This document shows positions 18,036-27,050 of a stretch of 64,000 nt of DNA, one piece after another. This DNA comes from Novosphingobium sp. Rr 2-17. GTDB taxonomy: Bacteria; Pseudomonadota; Alphaproteobacteria; Sphingomonadales; Sphingomonadaceae. A model generated the notes under the pieces. The model had not been told where the DNA came from. It worked only from the letters and a program-made list of their open reading frames with translations, and ran no database searches. The stretch is taken from positions 1 through 64,000 of the forward strand of contig NZ_AKFJ01000017.1 of NCBI RefSeq assembly GCF_000272475.1, in the 5' to 3' direction. The position numbers and the translations under genes are program-made. Every line of letters begins with the position of its first letter. The first letter of the stretch is position 1.

Positions 18036-19973
18036 ATGGACGATTCACGCGACATGTTCGGCGACGGCCCCCCGTGGGAGGATGACGAGGAGGCGCAAGC
18101 CGCTTCGAGCGCCGGGATGGAAGAGGTAAGCCAAGTGTCGCTATTCGACGATGACGCCGATGTCGCGCCGCCGGAACCGACGGCTGCGGAGCTGGAAGCG
18201 GTCGGGCAGGGCGCGATGTTCGCAAGCGAGCAGGCCGCCGCTCCGGAAACGCCCTCGCCAGCCGCCGCAACACCTGCTCCCGCAACCCCAGCACCCGCCG
18301 CACCGAAGCAGGCAACGCCCAAGCCGCCGGTGGAACCTGCCGCACAGCCCTATCGCGTGCTGGCGCGCAAATATCGCCCGCAGACGTTCGCTGAACTGAT
18401 CGGCCAGGAGGCGATGGTCCAGACGCTGGCGAATGCGATCAAGCGCAACCGGCTCGCCCATGCTTTCCTGATGACCGGTGTGCGCGGGGTGGGCAAGACG
18501 TCCACCGCCCGCCTGATCGCCAAGGCGCTCAATTGCATCGGCCCGGACGGCCAGGGCGGCCCGACGATCGACCCTTGCGGCCAGTGCGAGCCGTGCATCG
18601 CCATTGCCGAAGGCCGCCATATCGACGTGATCGAGATGGACGCTGCCAGCCATACCGGCGTGGACGATGTGCGAGAGATCATCGAGGCCGTGCGGTATGC
18701 CGCCGTCTCGGCGCGCTACAAGATCTACATCATCGACGAAGTTCACATGCTGTCTCGCAATGCTTTCAATGCCTTGCTCAAGACACTTGAGGAACCGCCT
18801 GCGCATGTGAAGTTCCTGTTCGCGACCACCGAAGTGGACAAGCTGCCGGTCACGGTTCTCTCGCGCTGCCAGCGTTTCGATTTGCGGCGGATATCCGCGC
18901 CGATGCTGGCGGAGCACTTCGCCAAAGTCTGCGGTCTGGAAGGCGTCGAGGCGGAGCCTGAGGCGCTGGCGATGATTGCCGCGGCTGCCGAAGGATCGGT
19001 ACGCGATGGCTTGTCCATCCTCGATCAGGCGATCGCCCATGCCGACCTTGACGGCGAGGGCCAGGTACAGACTGGTCCCGTGCGCGATATGCTCGGCCTG
19101 TCCGACAAGAGCGTTCAGCGCAAGTTGATGGCCACAGTGCTCGAAGGGCGGGGCGCCGACTTGCTCGAGCTGGTGGCGCAGCAGTTTTCGCTTGGCGTTG
19201 AGCCGATTGCGATCATTCGCGGGCTGATGGACCTGACCCACCGTATCGGCGTTGCGCAAGTCAGCGGTAGCGCTGCCGATGCCCACTCGGCCGAAGAGCG
19301 CGAGGCGATCGAGGGGTGGGCCAAAGGCCTGCGGGCAGGGCAACTCCACCGCTTGTGGCAGCTTTTGCTCAAGGGCTTCGAAGAAGTGCGTTCCGCGCCC
19401 GATCCGCTGGTTGCGGTGCAGATGGCGTTGCTGCGGATCATGCACGCCGCTGACATGCCCGATCCGGGCTCGCTGGTGCGCAAGCTGGAAGAACTCGCTG
19501 CAAGGGCGCCGGCCATGGTCGCGCCTGGAAGCGAGGAAGGCAATTCCGCGCCTTCTGCGTCAGCAGTGGCGCCGCGCTGGGAAGCGCTGGTGGACGAGGT
19601 GGAGCACTACGGCCAGCCGGTGGCCGCGAATGTGATGCGGATGCAAGTGCGCGTCGTATCGCTGGCAGCCGGTCACTTGCGCTATGCCCAACCCCCTGGC
19701 TTCAAGGAGGATATCTCCCCCGCACTGCGCACGGCGCTGGCCGAAGCCACTGGCGACCGCTGGCAGGTCGAGCGTGTGAGTGAAGCGCAAGCGCAAGGTG
19801 CGACGCCCACCCTGGTCGAGCAGGCGGAAGAGAGACGCTCCGCCGACAGCGATGCGCTTCGCCGCTCACCCTTGGTCGAGGCAACTTTAGCGGCTTTCCC
19901 CGGCGCCGAACTCATTCAGGACGAGCGCCCAGCCGCCATCGGCGGTGGCAGCTCACGCAATTGGAGACGATGA
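18036..19973 (+). CDS. dnaX: DNA polymerase III subunits gamma/tau
   Basis: A 645-residue clamp-loader ATPase. After a low-complexity acidic and Ala/Pro-rich N-terminal extension of about 105 residues, the AAA+ domain begins YRVLARKYRPQTFAELIGQE. Walker A is GVRGVGKTS, the zinc module is CIGPDGQGGPTIDPCGQCEPC split across 20 residues, and Walker B is IIDEVHML. The sensor/SRC motif is TVLSRCQRFDLRR. Domain III and a tau-like C-terminal part follow. It loads the beta clamp (dnaN, also in this window). The stop codon is separated by one base from the ybaB start, so the two are coupled. ATG 18036 is preferred over an upstream TTG. Confidence 0.96.
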   Translation: MDDSRDMFGDGPPWEDDEEAQAASSAGMEEVSQVSLFDDDADVAPPEPTAAELEAVGQGAMFASEQAAAPETPSPAAATPAPATPAPAAPKQATPKPPVEPAAQPYRVLARKYRPQTFAELIGQEAMVQTLANAIKRNRLAHAFLMTGVRGVGKTSTARLIAKALNCIGPDGQGGPTIDPCGQCEPCIAIAEGRHIDVIEMDAASHTGVDDVREIIEAVRYAAVSARYKIYIIDEVHMLSRNAFNALLKTLEEPPAHVKFLFATTEVDKLPVTVLSRCQRFDLRRISAPMLAEHFAKVCGLEGVEAEPEALAMIAAAAEGSVRDGLSILDQAIAHADLDGEGQVQTGPVRDMLGLSDKSVQRKLMATVLEGRGADLLELVAQQFSLGVEPIAIIRGLMDLTHRIGVAQVSGSAADAHSAEEREAIEGWAKGLRAGQLHRLWQLLLKGFEEVRSAPDPLVAVQMALLRIMHAADMPDPGSLVRKLEELAARAPAMVAPGSEEGNSAPSASAVAPRWEALVDEVEHYGQPVAANVMRMQVRVVSLAAGHLRYAQPPGFKEDISPALRTALAEATGDRWQVERVSEAQAQGATPTLVEQAEERRSADSDALRRSPLVEATLAAFPGAELIQDERPAAIGGGSSRNWRR

Positions 19974-19974
19974 C

Positions 19975-20310
19975 ATGAAATCGATGGAAGAAATGATCCA
20001 GGCCGCGCAGCAGGCGGCCGAGTCCATTCAGAAGCAGATGGCCGAAACCCAAGGCAAGCTTGACCAATTGGAGGTCGAGGGGCTTTCGGGCGGCGGTCTG
20101 GTGAAGATTCGCTGCTCTGCCAAGGGCAGGGTCATCGGCGTTGCCATCGACGACAGCCTGATGCAGCCCGGCGAAAAGCCGATCCTGGAAGACCTGATCG
20201 CCGCAGCCTACAACGACGCGCGGGTGAAGGCGGATTCGGTCGCGAACGAGGAACTTGCCAAGGCACAGCAAGGCATGGGCCTGCCGCCGGGCTTCAAGCT
20301 GCCGTTCTGA
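19975..20310 (+). CDS. YbaB/EbfC family nucleoid-associated protein
   Basis: A 111-residue small DNA-binding protein of the YbaB/EbfC family, with the coiled N-terminal helix MEEMIQAAQQAAESIQKQMA and the conserved core VKIRCSAKGRVIGVAIDDSL. It forms tweezer-like dimers. Translation is coupled to dnaX (ATG one base after the dnaX stop). In many bacteria recR follows in a dnaX-ybaB-recR operon. Here recR is absent, and a repeat block and lon follow instead. Confidence 0.94.
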   Translation: MKSMEEMIQAAQQAAESIQKQMAETQGKLDQLEVEGLSGGGLVKIRCSAKGRVIGVAIDDSLMQPGEKPILEDLIAAAYNDARVKADSVANEELAKAQQGMGLPPGFKLPF

Positions 20311-20386
20311 GCTTACCATTTTAGTTATTAGTGCATACTGAAGTTCCGCCGGGATGGGTTGGGTCGATCGAAAGCCCGGCGGGACG

Positions 20387-20449
20387 CTCCATGAGTTCGG
20401 CGCGAAACTGCATGAGTTAGGCGAAAGACTCCATTAGTTCGGCGAAAGA
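20387..20449. repeat. three tandem 21-bp repeats upstream of lon
   Basis: Three consecutive 21-base units begin at 20387, 20408 and 20429. They share the core ctncatgagttcggcgaaag (the first carries a cgcg variant, the second ttag, the third cattag). The third copy runs into the long hairpin described next. The unit is a multiple of three, which creates a spurious heptapeptide pattern in one antisense frame, but I do not regard it as coding. Confidence 0.85.
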
Positions 20450-20482
20450 CGGGGAAACGTCCGTTTCCCACCGTCTTTCGCC
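20441..20482. other. long imperfect hairpin between ybaB and lon
   Basis: The arm ggcgaaagacggggaaacg (20441-20459) pairs with cgtttcc-ca-ccgtctttcgcc (20462-20482). The two pair perfectly except for a two-base ca bulge; the formal loop is only tc, so the last pairs probably open. There is no T tract after it. It could end dnaX-ybaB transcripts, act as an mRNA structure in the lon leader, or be a repeat-derived element. Confidence 0.7.
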
Positions 20483-20490
20483 TGCAAATG

Positions 20491-20518
20491 ATTGCGCGGC
20501 GGCACAAACACCCCATAT
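20491..20518 (+). promoter_or_regulatory. lon: candidate heat-shock (sigma-32 type) promoter of lon
   Basis: The sequence ccccatat (20511-20518) matches the -10 element of sigma-32 promoters. An attg about 16 bases upstream (20491-20494) could be the -35 box, although it is only a partial match to CTTG. Lon is commonly under heat-shock control, which supports the reading. It lies about 50 bases before the chosen lon start. Visual match only. Confidence 0.4.
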
Positions 20519-20571
20519 CCTCACGTGAAAAGCGGTGGGTTCCGTTCAGGTTCATCTCCGCGTGCTATGTA

Positions 20572-22983
<2,412 letters not shown>

Positions 22984-23006
22984 TCGCTAGATACGGTCGA
23001 AATACG

Positions 23007-23040
23007 AAAAGGGCAGCGCATCCACGCTGCCCTTCTTTGT
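23007..23040 (+). terminator. rho-independent terminator after lon
   Basis: The stem aagggcagcg pairs with cgctgccctt around the loop catcca, followed by ctttgtttg. It lies 25 bases after the lon stop. Confidence 0.88.
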
Positions 23041-23113
23041 TTGTGGGCGGTTGCCCTGCCCACCCCAGGGGGCTAACCGGCAACCCTGCGCTGATGCGGA
23101 AGGATGTTGTACA

Positions 23114-24139
23114 ATGGGTTACCGGGTTGTCGTCGTAGGTGCGACTGGAAACGTCGGCCGCGAAATAGTCAACATCCTGGCCGAGCGGGAGTTTCCCTGC
23201 GACGAGATCGCCGCGGTTGCCTCGTCGCGCTCGGTCGGCACCGAGATTGAGTATGGCGACACTGGTCGGATGCTCAAGGTCAAGAACATCGAGCATTTCG
23301 ATTTCACCGGCTGGGACATCGCGCTGTTCGCCGCTGGTTCCGCTGCCACGAAGATCCACGCACCCAGGGCCGCTTCGCAAGGCTGCGTGGTGATCGACAA
23401 CTCGTCGCTCTACCGCATGGACCCGGACGTGCCGCTGATCGTGCCCGAAGTGAACCCCGATGCGATCGATGGCTACAAGGCGCGCAACATCATCGCCAAT
23501 CCCAATTGCTCCACTGCGCAGATGGTCGTCGCGCTCAAGCCGCTGCACGACAAGGCGCGGATCAAGCGCGTGGTCGTCTCAACCTACCAGTCGGTATCCG
23601 GCGCGGGCAAGGCGGGCATGGACGAACTGTTCGAACAAAGCCGGGCGATTTTCGTGGGCGATCAGGTGGAATCGCGCAAGTTCACCAAGCAGATCGCCTT
23701 CAACGTGATCCCGCACATCGACGAGTTCCTGGACGATGGTTCGACCAAGGAAGAATGGAAGATGGTGGTCGAGACCAAGAAGATCCTCGATCCCAAGATC
23801 AAGGTGCAAGCAACCTGCGTGCGGGTGCCGGTGTTTGTCGGCCATTCGGAATCGATCAACATCGAGTTCGAGGACGAGATCACCGCCGTCGAAGCGCAGG
23901 ATATCTTGCGCGAAGCACCCGGCATCATGCTTGTCGATAAGCGCGAAGACGGCGGCTACGTCACCCCGGTGGAGGCCGTGGGTGATGGTGCAACGTACAT
24001 CAGCCGCGTGCGCGAAGACCCTACCGTCGACAATGGCCTGTCGCTGTGGTGCGTATCGGACAACTTGCGCAAGGGCGCCGCGCTGAACGCGGTGCAGATC
24101 GCCGAACTGCTGGGCCGTCGCCACCTCAAGAAGGGCTGA
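23114..24139 (+). CDS. asd: aspartate-semialdehyde dehydrogenase
   Basis: A 341-residue Asd, reducing aspartyl phosphate to aspartate semialdehyde for lysine, diaminopimelate, threonine and methionine synthesis. The NADP-binding loop is VVVVGATGNVGRE at the N-terminus. The active-site Cys132 lies in ANPNCSTAQ, and the dimer/active-site His segment is VPVFVGHSESIN. ATG 23114 gives the canonical N-terminus; the upstream frame is not family-like. It stands alone between the lon terminator and an alpha/beta hydrolase gene about 50 bases downstream, which may be co-transcribed. Confidence 0.96.
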   Translation: MGYRVVVVGATGNVGREIVNILAEREFPCDEIAAVASSRSVGTEIEYGDTGRMLKVKNIEHFDFTGWDIALFAAGSAATKIHAPRAASQGCVVIDNSSLYRMDPDVPLIVPEVNPDAIDGYKARNIIANPNCSTAQMVVALKPLHDKARIKRVVVSTYQSVSGAGKAGMDELFEQSRAIFVGDQVESRKFTKQIAFNVIPHIDEFLDDGSTKEEWKMVVETKKILDPKIKVQATCVRVPVFVGHSESINIEFEDEITAVEAQDILREAPGIMLVDKREDGGYVTPVEAVGDGATYISRVREDPTVDNGLSLWCVSDNLRKGAALNAVQIAELLGRRHLKKG

Positions 24140-24189
24140 GGCCAGTCATAACGCGGCGCTGGAAATGACGCCGAAATGGAGTTGCCGGA

Positions 24190-24954
24190 ATGACGCAAGA
24201 GACACTCACCGCTGAAACCGGCACGTTCGAAGGCTTCGGCGGTGCGCGTCTGGCGGTTCACACGATGGGCGAGGGTCGGCCGCTGGTGCTGGTCCACGGG
24301 CTGTTTTCCAGCGCCGAGGTCAACTGGATCAAGTTCGGCAATGCCGCCATTCTGGCAGCGTCGGGCTTTCGCGTCATCATGCCGGACTTGCGTGCCCATG
24401 GGCAAAGCGAAGCCCCGCATGATCCGGCGGCCTACCCCGCCGACGTTCTGGTTCAGGATCTGCAGCTCCTGATAAAAGCACAGGGGCTGACCGACTACGA
24501 CCTCGGCGGCTTTTCGCTGGGTTCGCGTACGGCGGTGCGGGGCGTTCTGGCCGGGCTGAGCCCGCGTAAGCTGGTGCTGGGCGGGATGGGGCTGTCGGGT
24601 CTGGCCGGCTGGGCACGGCGCAGCGCCCATTTCATCGACACGATCGATCGCTTCGGGACGATCGAGCGCGGCGATCCGGCGTTCACGGCGCAAGCGTTCA
24701 TGAAGACGATGAAGATCGACCGGGTTGCCGCGCGCCTGTTGCTCAGTTCGGTGGACGACACCCCGCCGGACGCGATTGCTCGCGTTGCAATGCCGACACT
24801 GTGCGTGTGCGGAGTGGATGACCGGGACAACGGCTCAGCGCCGGACCTCGCCGCCGCACTGCCGGACGGGCATTACGTCGAGGTTCCCGGCAACCACATG
24901 TCGAGCGTGACTTTCAAGGACATGGGTCGCGCCATCGCGGCGTTCCTGGCCTAG
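24190..24954 (+). CDS. alpha/beta-fold hydrolase
   Basis: A 254-residue alpha/beta hydrolase. The oxyanion strand is LVLVHGLFSSAEVNW, the nucleophile elbow is GGFSLGSR (Ser in G-F-S-L-G), the acid is probably the Asp of CVCGVDDRDNG, and the catalytic His is in VPGNHMSS. The substrate is unknown; esterase or epoxide-hydrolase-like activities are typical. The stop codon TAG falls at the first bases of a palindromic repeat (ctagagc), so the element may have supplied the present C-terminus. It lies 50 bases after asd on the same strand. Confidence 0.88.
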   Translation: MTQETLTAETGTFEGFGGARLAVHTMGEGRPLVLVHGLFSSAEVNWIKFGNAAILAASGFRVIMPDLRAHGQSEAPHDPAAYPADVLVQDLQLLIKAQGLTDYDLGGFSLGSRTAVRGVLAGLSPRKLVLGGMGLSGLAGWARRSAHFIDTIDRFGTIERGDPAFTAQAFMKTMKIDRVAARLLLSSVDDTPPDAIARVAMPTLCVCGVDDRDNGSAPDLAAALPDGHYVEVPGNHMSSVTFKDMGRAIAAFLA

Positions 24955-25059
24955 AGCGCTTTCGAAGCAGGTGGAATCACCTCCTGACTCGGAAAACGCG
25001 GCGAAACAAGAGCCTAGAGCAACCGAGCCGATGCAATCGGATCGGAACTTGCTCTAGCC
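24951..25059. repeat. alphaproteobacterial-type palindromic repeat (tagagc element)
   Basis: The element runs from ctagagcgctttcg to cctagagc (24951-25020). It has internal palindromic parts: gcgctttc opposite ggaaaacgc, and caggtg opposite cacctc. A second hairpin follows, ctagagcaa (25014-25022) paired with ttgctctag (25049-25057), enclosing ccgat-gca-atcgg. The layout is that of the small dispersed palindromes known from many alphaproteobacterial genomes. The last 22 bases (25038-25059) recur exactly in inverted orientation at 62412-62433. The left end overlaps the stop codon of the hydrolase gene. Confidence 0.8.
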
Positions 25060-25129
25060 CTTTCCCGTTGATCTGCGCCGGGTGGCAGCTAGTCTGCTGT
25101 CCATCACGCAGAACAAAGGGGTCCACCTC

Positions 25130-26953
25130 ATGAAATTCGCCACCACCGCGCTGGCTGCGCTGGCCGTCAGCCTGTCGCTGGCCGCCGCGCCCGCCTTTGC
25201 CGCCGATTATCCCGAGACGGCGCAAGGCGCGGCCGATTTCGTCGCTGCTGCCGAAAAGGATCTGGGCGCGACCACCGTCGACAATGCGCGGATCAACTGG
25301 GTCAACTACACCTACATCACCGAGGATACCGACGCGCTGGCGGCAAAATCCAATGGCGAGTTGACCGAAAAGCAGGTGGAATACGCGCTGCAGGCGGCCA
25401 AGTTCAGTAAGGTCGCCGGTCTCAATGCCGATGTCGCGCGCAAGCTGGGCATCCTGCGCCAGAACATCACGTTGCCCGCACCCACCACCCCAGGCGCTGC
25501 CGCGCAGCTTAGCGAGATTTCGACGCGGCTGTCGTCCGCCTATGGCAAAGGCAAGGGAACGCTCGACGGCAAGCCGATCAATGGTTCTGACATCGAGGCG
25601 GAGATGGGCAACCTCTCGCACACCCCGGCCCAGTTTGCCGAGATGTGGACGACTTGGCACGACAACGTCGGCAAGCCGATGAAGGGCGACTACGTCCAGA
25701 TGGTCGGCATCGCCAACCAGGGCGCCAAGGAACTGGGCTATGCCGACGTCGGCGCCATGTGGCGGTCGGGCTATGACATGACGCCCGAGCAGTTCTCCGC
25801 CGAAACCGAGCGGCTGTGGCAGGAAGTGAAGCCGCTGTACTTGGCGCTGCACACCTATGTTCGGCGCAAGCTCAACGAGAAGTACGGCGATGCGGTGCAG
25901 GCCAAGACCGGGCCGATCCGCGCGGACTTGCTGGGTAATATGTGGGCGCAGGAATGGGGCAGCATCTATCCGCTGGTCGCGCCGGCGGGTGCGGGCGATC
26001 TGGGCTATGACATCGGCGCGCTGCTGAAGGACAAGGGCAAGACCCCGCTCGACATGGTGAAGACGGGCGAGGGGTTCTATTCCTCGCTTGGCTTCGATCC
26101 GCTGCCGGGCACCTTCTGGGCGCGCTCGATGATCACTAAGCCCGCCGACCGCGAGGTGATCTGCCATGCGTCTGCCTGGGACATCGACAACAAGGACGAT
26201 ATCCGCATCAAGATGTGCACCAAGGTGGACGCGGGCGATTTCGTGACGATCCATCACGAACTGGGCCACAACTACTACCAGCGCGCCTACAACAAGCAGC
26301 CGTTCCTCTACCTCAACGGCGCCAACGATGGGTTCCACGAAGCGATCGGCGACTTCATCGCGCTATCGATCACGCCGCAGTACCTGGTGGACATCGGTTT
26401 GCTGGACAAGAGCCGCGTGCCCAGCGCCGACAAGGACGTCGGCCTGTTGCTGCGCCAGGCGATGGACAAAGTGGCGTTCCTGCCATTCGGCCTGATGATC
26501 GACCGCTACCGCTGGGGCATCTTCGACGGCAGCATCCAGCCGGCGGACTACAACAAGGCGTGGACCAAGATGCGGCTGGATTACCAGGGGATTACCCCGC
26601 CCTCAGTGCGGCCTGACGATGCCTTCGATGCCGGGGCCAAGTTCCACATCCCCGGCAACACGCCTTATACCCGCTACTTCCTGGCGCGCATCCTGCAGTT
26701 CCAGTTCTACCAGGCTGCGTGCAAGCAGGCGGGCTGGAAAGGGCCGCTTCACCGCTGCAGCTTCTACGGCAACAAGCAAGTGGGGGCGAACCTGGATAAG
26801 ATGCTGGCGATGGGACAATCCAAACCTTGGCCAGAGGCCCTGAAGGCTTTCACCGGTTCACCGAAGATGAGCGCCAAGCCGATGCTCGACTACTTCGCCC
26901 CGCTCCAGAAATGGCTGGACGCGCAGAACAAAGGTCAGGCTTCGGGCTGGTAA
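25130..26953 (+). CDS. M2-family peptidyl-dipeptidase (ACE-like), exported
   Basis: A 607-residue zinc peptidase of family M2, the bacterial relatives of angiotensin-converting enzyme, removing C-terminal dipeptides. A signal peptide (MKFATTALAALAVSLSLAAA, cleavage after AFA) sends it to the periplasm. The zinc site is HHELGH (HEXXH at 376-380), with the third ligand Glu in GFHEAIGD about 24 residues on. The C-terminal substrate-binding Tyr/Arg segment is present (NTPYTRYFLARILQFQFYQ). aaagggg precedes ATG 25130. It converges with a TonB-dependent receptor gene; two hairpins lie between them. Confidence 0.94.
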   Translation: MKFATTALAALAVSLSLAAAPAFAADYPETAQGAADFVAAAEKDLGATTVDNARINWVNYTYITEDTDALAAKSNGELTEKQVEYALQAAKFSKVAGLNADVARKLGILRQNITLPAPTTPGAAAQLSEISTRLSSAYGKGKGTLDGKPINGSDIEAEMGNLSHTPAQFAEMWTTWHDNVGKPMKGDYVQMVGIANQGAKELGYADVGAMWRSGYDMTPEQFSAETERLWQEVKPLYLALHTYVRRKLNEKYGDAVQAKTGPIRADLLGNMWAQEWGSIYPLVAPAGAGDLGYDIGALLKDKGKTPLDMVKTGEGFYSSLGFDPLPGTFWARSMITKPADREVICHASAWDIDNKDDIRIKMCTKVDAGDFVTIHHELGHNYYQRAYNKQPFLYLNGANDGFHEAIGDFIALSITPQYLVDIGLLDKSRVPSADKDVGLLLRQAMDKVAFLPFGLMIDRYRWGIFDGSIQPADYNKAWTKMRLDYQGITPPSVRPDDAFDAGAKFHIPGNTPYTRYFLARILQFQFYQAACKQAGWKGPLHRCSFYGNKQVGANLDKMLAMGQSKPWPEALKAFTGSPKMSAKPMLDYFAPLQKWLDAQNKGQASGW

Positions 26954-26955
26954 TG

Positions 26956-26990
26956 AAAAAGCCCCGGACGACGCGAGGGTCGTCCGGGGC
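26956..26990 (-). terminator. terminator of the TonB-dependent receptor gene (distal)
   Basis: A 12-bp perfect stem, gccccggacgac with gtcgtccggggc, and a six-base loop. Five As precede it on the plus strand, which makes a T run on the minus strand. It is placed for minus-strand transcripts from the receptor gene and begins just after the M2 peptidase stop. Confidence 0.75.
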
Positions 26991-27009
26991 AGTTCGTCAG
27001 AATGAAGTG

Positions 27010-27045
27010 AAAAGGGCGAGCGGAGCGATCCGCCCGCCCTTTTCG
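27010..27045. terminator. bidirectional terminator between M2 peptidase and receptor
   Basis: aaaagggcgagcgg pairs with ccgcccgccctttt with one mismatch around the loop agcgat. Its ends are A-rich and T-rich, so it can function on both strands. It lies five bases beyond the receptor stop codon. Confidence 0.78.
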
Positions 27046-27050
27046 TTAGA

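Noticed and set aside
20328-20555. 75-codon minus-strand frame with a heptapeptide pattern upstream of lon
   Set aside because: The pattern follows from the 21-bp repeats being a multiple of three; no ribosome-binding site or family likeness, and it overlaps the hairpin and the lon leader.
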